NCBI GenBank assembly: GCA_963774455.1
Contig: CAVZFD010000004.1
Location: 124,001-188,000 of the forward strand
DNA from: DATFVA01 sp963774455
GTDB lineage: Bacteria > Bacteroidota > Ignavibacteria > Ignavibacteriales > Ignavibacteriaceae
DNA length: 64,000 nt
Direction of reading: 5' to 3'
The stretch's first letter is position 1; each line of letters opens with the position of its first letter. The translations under genes were made by a program, and so were the position numbers. Below the pieces are notes generated by a model. It searched no databases, was not told the origin of the DNA, and worked only from the letters and a program-made list of their open reading frames with translations. Shown piece after piece: positions 9,439-18,913 of the stretch.

Positions 9439-12345
9439 ATGGGCACTGCGGTAGATTCTTTAAAGTCATTCTCTCATTGCATTCTCTCAGGAAACGATTT
9501 TATATTTATAAAATGGGTAACAATACTATTTATTCTTTGTCAGATGACAGTATTTTCGCAGCAGATAGGATGGGAAAAAGTCTATAAGGATCTGGGGGTT
9601 ACCGAAGTAAGAGCAATCTACCAGACAAACGACAATGATTTTGTCGGAGCTGCCGTCAGCAGAATTCATAATCTTCTATTTAAAATTGATTCTATGGGCC
9701 GAATCATCCGGTCTATCCCATTCGATTCAACCAGGAGCTATAAATGTACCCCACTGGTTAAAACAATTGATGATAATTTTATTTTTGCTTATCAGACACG
9801 GTCCGGGATTCAATTGATAAAGTACGATGAGAATTTAAATTCTCTATGGGAAACTGCTTATTTCCCCGGTTCAATAACCTCCTATGTTTTCAAATCCATC
9901 AATCAGCTCAATAACGGTGGTTATATAATGAGTATCGAAGGTGTGGGAAAAATTCTTTTAGCAAAGTTCAATAATACCGGAAGTTTTATTTCAGATACTA
10001 CTTTTGATGTAACCACTTCAATTTCCCAGTTATATTTTATTCCTTTGACGAAATTTCCCGACGGAACATTTTTGTTGGGCGGCCGGGATGATATAATTAA
10101 GCTTGATCAGAATGGAAATTATCTTTGGAACAGATTTATTGGTAATGTACAGTCTGCGGCAGCAACCTCTGATAATAAAATATTTATCGGCAAAGATAAT
10201 TCATTATTAAAACTTGACGGACAGGGAAATTTGATCTGGTCATATCAGACGCCCTATGTCTATAATATAAAACAAAGGTCCAACGGCGATATTTTGTTTT
10301 CACATGGGTTTTATGAGTTTCCGCGTCTGTTTAGCTGTAAAGATTCAAGTGGTAACGATCTCTGGGAAAGACATCTTAATGGCTGTGCCTTTTTTATTGA
10401 TGAACTCTCAAACGGTGATCTGGCAATAGCAGGGAATTACAGGAATATTTATGAAAACTTACCATGGATAAGTCAGACAAATTCTGAAGGTATCAATAAA
10501 TTTATATCTGTAATTCAACCAGGCGGTAAAGAGGTTTTATCGGTTGGTCATAACTTTGATCTCTCCTGGCTAAGCAGCGGGATACAATCTGTCAGGATTG
10601 AACTTTCACTTGATTCCGGAAGATCCTGGCAGGATATAGTAAATAGTTATAGCGATTCAGTGCATGTTTATGAATGGACCGTCACTCCTGTAAACGTTTC
10701 AGATAAATGTTTAATCAAAATATCGGATACAGATGAGCCGGGAATTTTCAGTGTGAGTGACAGTCTTTTCAGCATTCGCTATTATGAGGCATATGATTAC
10801 ATAGCGGCGAACGAAATAAAAATGTGGATAGGGAATAGCGGAGATGGATCGCACAATCCTTTAACGGATGCCCAGGGATTTTTCTGGCCGGGAGGTGAGA
10901 ACGCGGAGATTGGAGCAGTCTTTGAAGACGGACTTGTGTTCGGAGGTAAGGTAAATGGTGAAATCAGAGTGGGAGGAAGTACCTACAGGCATGGATTACA
11001 GCCAGGGAATGTTCTTTCGGAAACCACCTCTGCTGATCCCAATGATCCCAGATTTCAGATATGGAAGATAAAAAAACAGGACCTCGCTAATGTGAGCGAA
11101 TTAGATAGAGCCAGTTACAATTATAATTATAATAACTGGCCGGTTGACCTGGGAGCTCCCTGGGTTGATGAGAACCTGGATGGTGTATATACTAAGGGGA
11201 TTGATCATCCGAAATTTTACGGCGATGAGACGCTGTTTAATGTGATGAATGATTTTGATTCGAGCGTCACCAGGTTTTTATATGGATCAAACCCTCTGGG
11301 ACTTGAAGTTCAATGCCTGACTTACGGAATAGATACCACAAATGGCCTGAAGGATGCTGTGTTCAAGCAGTATAAGCTGATAAATAAAAGTAGGAATGAA
11401 ATAACCGATATGTACCTTTCATATTGGTGTGATGATGATCTTGGAGATGCTGGTGATGATTATGTGGGCGTTGATACTGTGTTGAATCTAGCCTATAGCT
11501 GGAACGGGGACAATAATGATGTGGGTTACTATGGAAGTCCTCCCCCTGCCCTGGGACATATGTTTATTCAGGGTCCTGTTGTCCCAACCTCCCAAACAGA
11601 CAGTGCAAGATTTGGGGAAGGATGGAAGAAAGGATACACTAATTTACCTGCAACTTCCTTCGCTCTTTTTATTGGTGGCGCTATGTATTACATGGATCCT
11701 GTTCTCGAGAGTTATAATGGTTCTATTCAAATGTATAATTATATGCAGGGAAAGTTCTGGGACGGATCTCCCATAATTGATCCGAATACAGGGCAGACCG
11801 TCAAATTTATGTGTGCTGGGGACCCTGTGTCCGGAACGGGATGGTATGAGGGTGACGGTTGGCCTGGCGGACCATATCCATCTGATAGAAGGCATTTGAT
11901 TTCTTCAGGCCCTTTTAATCTAGCCCCGGGCGATACTCAGGAGATAACTATAGCTATCCTGATGGCACTGGGGTCAGATAATGTTCAGAGTATAGCCGCA
12001 CTAAGAGAAAAAGCAGCGTACGTGCAGGAATTTTATAACAAAGACCTGCTAAGGGAAATTAATCCTCCTGTAACTCCAATAGAAAACTTCAGACTTGAAC
12101 AGAATTATCCAAACCCTTTTAACTCAACAACTACAATAGAATATACGCTGCCGCAGAAATCTCACGTAACCATAAAAATTTACGATATCCTCGGAAGAGA
12201 AGTTCGAACGTTCAATCAGGGAGAACAGGTCCCGTGGCATTACAGGGTAAGCTTCAATGCCTCTGCACTGGCTTCAGGAGTATACATATACAGGATAGAA
12301 GCGGGTAACTTTATTCAGTCGAAAAAACTGGTTCTTTTAAAATAG
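9439..12345 (+). CDS. Large secreted protein with type IX secretion C-terminal domain
   Basis: I choose the ATG at 9439, preceded by GGGGAAG; the frame extends to a TTG at 9376 but the added residues make a poor signal. From 9439 it encodes 968 residues with a signal peptide ending near VFSQQ. Residues ~25-350 are repetitive WD/PQQ-like blades of the kind ' DNDFVGAAVSRI / DDNFIFAYQTRSG / NGGYIMSIEGVG / DGTFLLGGRDD', suggesting a beta-propeller. An Ig-like module (WLSSGIQSVRIELSLDSGRSW) follows, then an uncharacterised ~350-residue region, and finally the type IX sorting domain starting FRLEQNYPNPFN and ending SKKLVLLK. Exported and probably anchored to or released from the outer membrane. Substrate unknown. 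It heads a run of three such genes. Confidence 0.85.
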   Translation: MGTAVDSLKSFSHCILSGNDFIFIKWVTILFILCQMTVFSQQIGWEKVYKDLGVTEVRAIYQTNDNDFVGAAVSRIHNLLFKIDSMGRIIRSIPFDSTRSYKCTPLVKTIDDNFIFAYQTRSGIQLIKYDENLNSLWETAYFPGSITSYVFKSINQLNNGGYIMSIEGVGKILLAKFNNTGSFISDTTFDVTTSISQLYFIPLTKFPDGTFLLGGRDDIIKLDQNGNYLWNRFIGNVQSAAATSDNKIFIGKDNSLLKLDGQGNLIWSYQTPYVYNIKQRSNGDILFSHGFYEFPRLFSCKDSSGNDLWERHLNGCAFFIDELSNGDLAIAGNYRNIYENLPWISQTNSEGINKFISVIQPGGKEVLSVGHNFDLSWLSSGIQSVRIELSLDSGRSWQDIVNSYSDSVHVYEWTVTPVNVSDKCLIKISDTDEPGIFSVSDSLFSIRYYEAYDYIAANEIKMWIGNSGDGSHNPLTDAQGFFWPGGENAEIGAVFEDGLVFGGKVNGEIRVGGSTYRHGLQPGNVLSETTSADPNDPRFQIWKIKKQDLANVSELDRASYNYNYNNWPVDLGAPWVDENLDGVYTKGIDHPKFYGDETLFNVMNDFDSSVTRFLYGSNPLGLEVQCLTYGIDTTNGLKDAVFKQYKLINKSRNEITDMYLSYWCDDDLGDAGDDYVGVDTVLNLAYSWNGDNNDVGYYGSPPPALGHMFIQGPVVPTSQTDSARFGEGWKKGYTNLPATSFALFIGGAMYYMDPVLESYNGSIQMYNYMQGKFWDGSPIIDPNTGQTVKFMCAGDPVSGTGWYEGDGWPGGPYPSDRRHLISSGPFNLAPGDTQEITIAILMALGSDNVQSIAALREKAAYVQEFYNKDLLREINPPVTPIENFRLEQNYPNPFNSTTTIEYTLPQKSHVTIKIYDILGREVRTFNQGEQVPWHYRVSFNASALASGVYIYRIEAGNFIQSKKLVLLK

Positions 12346-12419
12346 CTTCCATCGAATTATATCCAGGAATAGAGTAACTTTAAGCGAACAATTTTAGAAC
12401 ATTTTCCCAGGTGGAGCTC

Positions 12420-14411
12420 ATGTTCAAATCTTTACTTATCACTCTGCTCGCTTTAACAATCTCGTCATCGATCCTGTCGCAGGAATTGAACCATAATTAT
12501 TTTAAAGAAAACATCGAAGTCTATTTCAAGTTTCATTTTACATCCAAAACAGATCTTAATGAACTAACACGGATGATATCTATTGATAATGTTAAGGGAG
12601 ATACAGCCTTTGCGTATGCTAATGAAGAGCAGTATTATAACTTTTTGAAAACAGGGTATGAATTGCGGATATTAACAGCTCCCGGAAAACTTATCATCCC
12701 AAAGATGAGCGATAACCCACAGTCAATCCTGGATTGGAACGTTTATCCCACCTATGAAGCCTATGTCTCAATGATGAATCAGTTCGCTGCTGATCATCCC
12801 GATATCTGTCAGCTTGTGGATGCCGGAACTACTGTTCAGGGAAGGCGAATCCTTTTTGTTAAAATTTCAGATAATGTAAATGCAAGGGAAGCCGAACCGC
12901 AGTTTATGTACTCATCATCGATGCATGGAGATGAAACAACAGGTTATGTTTTGATGCTGCGGCTTATCGATACTCTTTTAACTTCCTATGGAACAGATAC
13001 ACGATTAACTAATCTTATAAATAGCGGCGAGATCTGGATAAATCCTCTTGCAAACCCCGACGGCACTTATCACGGCGGTAATGGTACGGTTTACGGAGCA
13101 ACGCGATATAATGCAAACGGAATTGATATAAACAGGAATTTTCCCGATCCTGCAGCCGGTCCGCATCCGGATGGACATGCCTGGCAGCCTGAAACAATTA
13201 CAATGAAAACCCTCGCAGAGAATAATAATTTTGTTCTGTCCGCGAATTTTCACGGGGGAGCTGAAGTAGTTAATTATCCTTGGGATACCTGGTCAAGACT
13301 CCATCCCGATGATACCTGGTGGATGCTTATCTCACACCTTTATGCTGATACTGCACAGGCTAATAGTCCTGCCGGCTATATGAGCGGCTTTAATGACGGT
13401 ATAACGAATGGCTATGACTGGTACCGTGTTACCGGCGGCAGACAGGATTTTTTCACTTATTTCCATCACGGCAGAGAGGTTACAATAGAGATCTCAGATA
13501 CTAAGACCCCCGCAGCTTCTTCCCTGCCGGCTTATTGGTATTATAATAAAGAATCCTTCCTGGATTATATGGAAAATACATATTACGGGATAAAGGGACT
13601 TGTAACCGATACTTCGGGCAATCCGGTAAAGGTTAAAATTGAAATTACCGGTCACGACATGGATAATTCAGAAATTTATTCCGACTCACTAACAGGAGCA
13701 TACTACAGAATGATCGCTGCGGGAACGTATAGTTTAACGTTTTCAGCTGATAATTATTTTCCTCAGACGATATCAAACGTCCAGGTTAATAATTTTCAAA
13801 GCACCGAACTTAATGTAGAATTGGTTCCGAACCAGGTGCCGGTTGAACTTGTTTCTTTTACTGCCCAAGTAAGTGGAAGTAATGTTTTGCTTCACTGGAG
13901 AACAGCAACAGAGATAAATAACAAGGGGTTTGAGGTGCAAAAATTGCAAGATTGCAAAATTTCAAGATTGCAGGATTGGGAGGATATTGGATTTGTCGGG
14001 GGGAACGGATCTACTTTAGAGAAACACACGTATACTTTTAGTGATAACAATGTCAAACCGGGAACTTATCAGTACCGGCTAAAACAGATAGATTTTGATG
14101 GAAGTTTTAAATATTCTGAAGTTGCAGAGGCGGAAGTTACACCTCCTGGAGGATTTTCGCTGGAACAAAATTATCCCAATCCTTTTAATCCTTCTACAAA
14201 TATAAAATTCAGTATACCGGAAAAAACGTTTGTTTCTTTGAAAGTTTATAACCTCCTCGGCAGTGAAATAGCGGCCCTTGTTCACGAAGAAAAGCAAGCA
14301 GGAAGCTACAGCTTTAATTTTAATGCCCAGAAATATTTCCAGCGGTGTTTACTTCTATAAATTGGAGGCGGGCAGGAATACTTCGTTCGTAAAATGCTGT
14401 TCCTCAAATAA
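12420..14411 (+). CDS. Secreted M14 zinc carboxypeptidase with type IX secretion domain, apparent 3' frameshifts
   Basis: Start at the ATG at 12420, preceded by AGGTGGAG; a GTG lies three codons upstream. After the signal peptide (cleavage near ILSQE) comes an M14 domain: zinc ligands H169 and E172 (MHGDE), H278 (NFHGG), catalytic E357 (REVTIE), with NPDG and NRNFPDP motifs. A carboxypeptidase-regulatory-like domain (residues ~385-460, GIKGLVTDTSGNP) follows, then the 'PVELVSFTA... WRTATEINN' module shared with neighbours, then a type IX sorting domain. Near the end the frame breaks at CCC 14326-14328 (one extra base) and again at AAAA 14391-14394 (one missing); corrected, it reads SSGVYFYKLEAG and ends MLFLK-stop at 14411. 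Uncorrected, it stops at 14360. Likely digests extracellular peptides. Confidence 0.88.
13938..13980 (+). repeat. Short direct repeat inside a coding region
   Basis: Near-copies of 'AAATTGCAAGATTG' and 'ATTTCAAGATTGCAGG' are repeated within the carboxypeptidase gene, encoding the duplicated peptide LQDCKISRLQDW in a loop of the 'PVELVSFTA' module. The paralogous modules at 14577-15659 and 39068-41188 lack this insertion. Confidence 0.6.
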
Positions 14412-14524
14412 ATTTGATTACCATACTATATTTCTGAATAGATCTGATTGCGTTAGGTCAAACCTTGCGAATATCTTGTGAACTCTTATTGACATTCGAA
14501 ATTTAATAACATAACTTCTTTCTG

Positions 14525-14538
14525 TGTAAACGTTTACA
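14525..14538. promoter_or_regulatory. Perfect palindrome resembling a LacI-family operator
   Basis: TGTAAACGTTTACA is a 14-bp perfect palindrome with a central CG, the form bound by many LacI/GalR-type repressors. It lies 39 bp before the start of the small secreted protein gene at 14577. No LacI-type gene is in the window. Confidence 0.55.
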
Positions 14539-14576
14539 TTTTAGTTAAAATTAACAAACCTTAAATGGAGGGATCC

Positions 14577-15659
14577 ATGAAACGATTTTTATTGGTTTCG
14601 TTTGTTCTCCTTTCCACTTCTGTTTTCGCCCAACCCCCTGTAATTGATTTTGAGACCGTCGGTAACAGCTGGGCTTGGACAGTCTTTTCCCAGGGTACCG
14701 GAGGAAGTTTTGGCATTGTTGCAAATCCTGCTCCCGGCGGCCTGAATACTTCTGATAGTTGTGCTATGCTTGTAGTAAGCGCAGATGGCGATCCCTGGGC
14801 GGGAGTTTTTACTGCTGATTTTCCGGACATGACAATCGATTCAAGCAATTGTATTGTTAAAGTCCTTGTTTATAAGGATGTGATATCTAATTTTGACGTA
14901 AAATTAGAGCCGCCAACGGTTGATCATAATGTACCCAACACGGTTACCAACCAATGGGAGGAATTAACCTACGACTATTCTGCAGACATTGGAACAACAT
15001 CTGCCACATTAACTATCATCCCTGATTTTTCAGATCCCAGAACTACCGGAAGTGTAAATTATTTTGATTATATCAGGTTTCTTCCTTACAGCGAACTGCC
15101 GGTTGAGCTTACATCATTCACTGTTGCGAATAATGGGATCGGTCAGGTTGTTCTGAATTGGCAAACCGCCACGGAAATTAACAACCGTATTTTTGAGATT
15201 GAAAGAAAAACCGAGGGTTCAAACTTCTCTACGATTGGATTTGTGCGCGGTGAAGGAACAACTTCCGAGCAGCACAATTATACGTATACTGACAAGAATG
15301 TTAATAACCAGATTTATACTTACAGACTTAAGCAAATTGATTTTAATGGACAAACAGCTTATTCTGAAGAGATTACCATTAACGCTATTGGTCCGAAAAC
15401 GTTTGATCTCGCACAGAATTATCCCAACCCATTCAACCCAACGACAACAATTAGCTTTATTGTTCCTAAAGCAGGATTTGTAACTCTTGCTGTTTATAAT
15501 ACACTTGGTGAACAAGTTGCTCTGCTTGCAAATGGTATTATGTCAGAGGGTTCTCATACTGCAACTTTTAATGCCAAATCGCTGCCGAGCGGTGCATATG
15601 TTTACAAATTGCAGCAGGGTAATTCGGTAATGACTAAGAAGATGCTTCTCCTGAAGTAA
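14577..15659 (+). CDS. Secreted protein, carbohydrate-binding-like domain plus type IX secretion domain
   Basis: Start at ATG 14577, seven bases after GGAGG; a more upstream ATG at 14565 would overlap that ribosome site. The 360-residue product has a signal peptide ending near VFAQ. Residues ~20-170 start VIDFETVGNSWAWTVF and have a jelly-roll look like carbohydrate-binding modules attached to glycoside hydrolases, but no catalytic domain. Then come the shared 'PVELTSFTV... WQTATEINN' module and a sorting domain, FDLAQNYPNPFNP to MLLLK. The upstream LacI-type palindrome fits sugar-dependent control. Probably a surface glycan-binding protein; the binding role is inferred. Confidence 0.82.
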   Translation: MKRFLLVSFVLLSTSVFAQPPVIDFETVGNSWAWTVFSQGTGGSFGIVANPAPGGLNTSDSCAMLVVSADGDPWAGVFTADFPDMTIDSSNCIVKVLVYKDVISNFDVKLEPPTVDHNVPNTVTNQWEELTYDYSADIGTTSATLTIIPDFSDPRTTGSVNYFDYIRFLPYSELPVELTSFTVANNGIGQVVLNWQTATEINNRIFEIERKTEGSNFSTIGFVRGEGTTSEQHNYTYTDKNVNNQIYTYRLKQIDFNGQTAYSEEITINAIGPKTFDLAQNYPNPFNPTTTISFIVPKAGFVTLAVYNTLGEQVALLANGIMSEGSHTATFNAKSLPSGAYVYKLQQGNSVMTKKMLLLK

Positions 15660-15724
15660 AAAGATAGCTGCCGTTCAATCAGGTATTCATTAAAATGGCA
15701 GCCTTTATTGTATTATGATTATAG

Positions 15725-15768
15725 ACCCGGGATTTAACTGCTAACCGAAGTGTGATCCCGGGTTTTTT
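15725..15768 (+). terminator. Intrinsic terminator after the small secreted protein gene
   Basis: ACCCGGGAT (15725-15733) pairs with ATCCCGGGT (15755-15763), then six Ts. A second, weaker GCTGCC/GGCAGC pair lies just before, near 15667-15703. Confidence 0.92.
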
Positions 15769-15809
15769 AATATTTACTTAATGCTGAAAACCGGTTAATA
15801 GCTTATATC

Positions 15810-16790
15810 TCACTTGCTAAAGTCCTTAAACAATCCCCTTATATAGTTAAATTCTTCATCAGTAAGCGGCTTATCTTGTCCTGCAAGGTTTGATTTAACC
15901 TGTTTCAGATTTCTGAAACCGGGGATTACACAGCCTACTTCTTTATAATGCAGCAGATATTGTAATGCAGCCCTTGAAAGATCCTCAACAGAGGACCCGA
16001 ACTTTGATTTCAGCTTCTCAAGTATAGGCTCAAGCTTTGCCAGGTTTTCCTTGCTGAACCTGTCAGAATCTTTTCTGTGATCGCCTGCTTCAAATTTAGG
16101 AGGATTATTCTTATCATATTTGTCGAGCAGCAGTCCTTGAGCAACAGGTCCGAACGCAACAAAAGATATATTATTCTCATCAAGAAGCTTTCTTGTGGGT
16201 GTTCCCTCCTGGAGAAACCTGTCATCCAGGGCACTTGAAAAGCTCTGTATTACCTCAGGCTTAACCTTCGGGATCAGCTTACTGAAATCAGAATGTGAAT
16301 AAGCCGACTGTCCTATCAGCCTTATTTTTCCTTCTTCTTTAAGTTTATACATTACTTCAATGGCACCATCCAGGTATTTGTCGTTCTCACCGAAATCGCC
16401 ATGATGGAAGTAGTACAGGTCTATATAATCGCGGTTCAGGTTTTTCAGCGACTGTTCACACTGATGACGGATATGCTGAGGCTCATAAGCATGTGCCGCG
16501 GTTCCGGGGAACCAGCCTATTTTTGTGGCAATTATAAAATCATTCGTTCTTTTACCCAGTATGCGGGCCAGCATCCTCTCGGCTCTTCCGTTACCGTAAA
16601 CGTCTGCATTGTCAAAATGCGTAACCCCGTTATCAATTGCGTAATTTATTGCTTCTTTTACTTCCCCTTCGTTGACATCGGCCCAGCCATTCGGATCTCC
16701 GTTTACCCAGTTTAGACCGCCGAGCGTCCAGCAGCCGAGACTGATTTCCGATACTTCAATATCTGATTTTCCAAGTTTTCTGTATTTCAT
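15810..16790 (-). CDS. Aldo/keto reductase
   Basis: A 326-residue TIM-barrel NAD(P)H-dependent oxidoreductase of the aldo/keto reductase superfamily. The catalytic tetrad is visible: Asp and Tyr in FDNADVYG, Lys in ATKIGW, His in YYFHHGD. The N-terminus MKYRKLGKSDIEVSEISLGCWTLGG is typical of the YccK/Tas-like branch. The cofactor-binding end has SNLAGQ and GFRNLKQVKSNL, as in the family. Preceded by GGGAG and 13 bp downstream of the His-rich secreted protein gene, so likely co-transcribed with it and the hemB group. Cytoplasmic; the substrate cannot be told from sequence. Confidence 0.93.
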   Translation of the reverse strand: MKYRKLGKSDIEVSEISLGCWTLGGLNWVNGDPNGWADVNEGEVKEAINYAIDNGVTHFDNADVYGNGRAERMLARILGKRTNDFIIATKIGWFPGTAAHAYEPQHIRHQCEQSLKNLNRDYIDLYYFHHGDFGENDKYLDGAIEVMYKLKEEGKIRLIGQSAYSHSDFSKLIPKVKPEVIQSFSSALDDRFLQEGTPTRKLLDENNISFVAFGPVAQGLLLDKYDKNNPPKFEAGDHRKDSDRFSKENLAKLEPILEKLKSKFGSSVEDLSRAALQYLLHYKEVGCVIPGFRNLKQVKSNLAGQDKPLTDEEFNYIRGLFKDFSK

Positions 16791-16803
16791 ATTCTCCCTT
16801 CAA

Positions 16804-17529
16804 TTAATTTATTCCAAATAATGCTTCCGTTTTCTGATATGCACGATGCACATCTTCAACTCCGTACTTTGCAAGTTCATAGTTATTACTCTTTAACTCT
16901 TCTCTGAGTTTTTGAGTAGCATGCAGAAGCTGGGTGGTATTATTTTCAAACTTCGTCTGCATTTCCTGATCACTAGTTCTGAGCTTAACTTTACTTAATG
17001 TTTCAGCTCTGGATACAAGGTCATCACTAACCAGGTAGATCTGCTGGTAATCTTCCTGCGGCAGATATTTATGATAAATCATATATAGTATTTGATGGAA
17101 CTGATCAAGTTCAGGCAGTACCGGATGAACGATATGAACAAGCGACTCATATTTTGAGTGCAGGTTTTCCGCTGCTTTTAACAGCATTTCGTTGTCCTTC
17201 TGATCAGCTATCTTCTTGTATTCTTCTACAGCTACTTTGAATTCATTTACACCTCTCTCCCACATTTCCTGCTTATCCTGTAGTATTCCCGGCAGCTTTG
17301 CTTCATAAATTTTCTGTGAGCCTTTATCTATATCCCCCACATAACTTTGAAGTGCGGTATAATCTTTTGTGGGATAAGCAACATGCCAGATTGGATAAAT
17401 TACATCATGAAAATCGCTCAATGCCGGCACCTCGGCTTTTATTTCTGTGGAATCAAAATCCGTCTGAGAAAAAACAGGAATTGACAGAAGTACAAATAGA
17501 ATTGTGAATGTGTAGATTTTAGAACGCAT
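16804..17529 (-). CDS. Secreted helical protein with duplicated His-triad repeat
   Basis: A 241-residue protein with a signal peptide cut near VFSQTD. It is made of two copies of a ~104-residue helical repeat. Each has FH-(x)7-H and a later (L/V)H: H41, H49 and H124 in the first, H145, H153 and H228 in the second, spaced exactly 8 and 83 residues in both. Extra His lie at 132, 135 and 203. There is no CxxCH heme motif. The repeat pattern suggests two helical bundles that bind a metal or heme in the periplasm. It lies on the same strand downstream of hemG, hemB and the YjbR gene and upstream of the aldo/keto reductase. Metal binding is inferred from the His spacing only. Confidence 0.75.
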   Translation of the reverse strand: MRSKIYTFTILFVLLSIPVFSQTDFDSTEIKAEVPALSDFHDVIYPIWHVAYPTKDYTALQSYVGDIDKGSQKIYEAKLPGILQDKQEMWERGVNEFKVAVEEYKKIADQKDNEMLLKAAENLHSKYESLVHIVHPVLPELDQFHQILYMIYHKYLPQEDYQQIYLVSDDLVSRAETLSKVKLRTSDQEMQTKFENNTTQLLHATQKLREELKSNNYELAKYGVEDVHRAYQKTEALFGIN

Positions 17530-17559
17530 AACTTCCCCGGCTAATTAGTTGTTGGATTT

Positions 17560-17913
17560 TTATAGTTTATTTAATTCTTCTCTTAAAGACTTCTTCAAAC
17601 CTTTTACCACCAGGTCATATGAATGATCAATCCATGCCTCGATAAGACTATTTTTTACCGTGCCTTCGATCTCAACTGTATTCCAGTGGTGTTTGTTCAT
17701 ATGGAATCCCGGTGTAACTGCAGAATACCGTTCCCTGAGTTCAACTGCTCTTTCGGGATCGCATTTAATGTTTATTGAGAACGGCGGATTTAAGCTGGCA
17801 ATTAGAAATATCTTACCCATAACCTTATAGACAGGTGATTCCTCATCAAAAGGAAGTTCTTCTGTAACTCCTTTTTTCTCAAGGCAGTATTCTCTTACCT
17901 GTTCTATATTCAT
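17560..17913 (-). CDS. MmcQ/YjbR family protein
   Basis: A 117-residue member of the MmcQ/YjbR family, small cytoplasmic proteins of the CyaY-like fold with proposed DNA binding. Diagnostic parts are MNIEQVREYCLEKKGVTEELPF at the start, VYKVMGKIFL, the PPFSINIKCDPERAVELRE strand-helix region and the MNKHHWNTVEI motif. Length is normal for the family. Its ATG immediately follows the hemB stop (TAAATG), so the genes are one operon. The role beside heme genes is unknown. Confidence 0.92.
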   Translation of the reverse strand: MNIEQVREYCLEKKGVTEELPFDEESPVYKVMGKIFLIASLNPPFSINIKCDPERAVELRERYSAVTPGFHMNKHHWNTVEIEGTVKNSLIEAWIDHSYDLVVKGLKKSLREELNKL

Positions 17914-18900
17914 TTACCGTCTGTTTTTATCAAGCCAGCGTGCGGCATCTTTTGCAAAATAGGTTAAGAACATATCTGCACCTGCGCGTTTAATCGCCGT
18001 AAGTGACTCAATCATTACCCGTTCTTCGTCAATCCAGCCGTTGATTCCAGCAGCTTTGATCATTGCATACTCGCCGCTTACCTGGTATGCCGCAGTCGGC
18101 ATTCCGAATTTATCCTTAACCCTTCTGATTATATCAAGATAGGGTCCTGCAGGCTTAACCATAATAATATCAGCACCTTCTTCAATATCTGATTCGGCCT
18201 CACGTATAGCTTCATCGCCGTTGGCTATGTCCATCTGGTGTGATCTTCTGTCGCCGAAAGCCGGAGCAGATTCAGCTGCATCACGGAATGGTCCATAATA
18301 CCCTGATGAATATTTTACTGCATAACTCATTATCGGGGTTTTATGATACCCGTTATCATCGAGTATTTTTCTGATCGCTGTTACACGGCCGTCCATCATA
18401 TCTGAAGGGGCTACAATATCAGCCCCTGCCTGTACATGAGTCAGTGCTTCTTTTGCAAGCAGTTCTACGGTTTCATCATTTAGTATTTCCTCACCGTTCA
18501 GTAATCCGCAGTGACCGTGAGAGGTATACTCGCACATACATACGTCAGTTATTACAAGCAGGTTTTTAACTTCTTTCTTTATTGCACGGATTGCCCGCTG
18601 AATGATTCCTTCAGGATCATAGGCTTCAGAACCTTTCTCATCTTTATGCGAGGGTATCCCGAATAAAATAACAGCGGGAATTCCAAGAGACTCAACTTCC
18701 TTGCATTCCTTTACAGCGTTGTCGATCGACAGCTGTGAAACACCGGGCATTGATTTAATAGGTTTATTTATATTTTCTCCGGGTACAACAAACAGGGGAT
18801 AAATAAAATCGTTTTTAGATAATTCTGTTTCCCGCACCATATCTCTCACAAGAGGATTGTAGCGGAGTCTTCTCATTCTTTTTACTGGAAATGCAGCCAT
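17914..18900 (-). CDS. hemB: Porphobilinogen synthase (delta-aminolevulinate dehydratase)
   Basis: Condenses two 5-aminolevulinate molecules into porphobilinogen, the second shared step of tetrapyrrole synthesis. The Schiff-base lysines are visible: K196 in SYAVKYSSGYYGPF and K249 in MVKPAGPYLDI. C121, C123 and C131 in DVCMCEYTSHGHCG form the zinc site, so this is the zinc-dependent type and not the magnesium type. Length (328) is normal. A Shine-Dalgarno AAGGA precedes the ATG. It lies 13 bp after hemG and directly before the YjbR gene on the same strand. Confidence 0.98.
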   Translation of the reverse strand: MAAFPVKRMRRLRYNPLVRDMVRETELSKNDFIYPLFVVPGENINKPIKSMPGVSQLSIDNAVKECKEVESLGIPAVILFGIPSHKDEKGSEAYDPEGIIQRAIRAIKKEVKNLLVITDVCMCEYTSHGHCGLLNGEEILNDETVELLAKEALTHVQAGADIVAPSDMMDGRVTAIRKILDDNGYHKTPIMSYAVKYSSGYYGPFRDAAESAPAFGDRRSHQMDIANGDEAIREAESDIEEGADIIMVKPAGPYLDIIRRVKDKFGMPTAAYQVSGEYAMIKAAGINGWIDEERVMIESLTAIKRAGADMFLTYFAKDAARWLDKNRR

Positions 18901-18913
18901 AGGTTTTCCTTAA

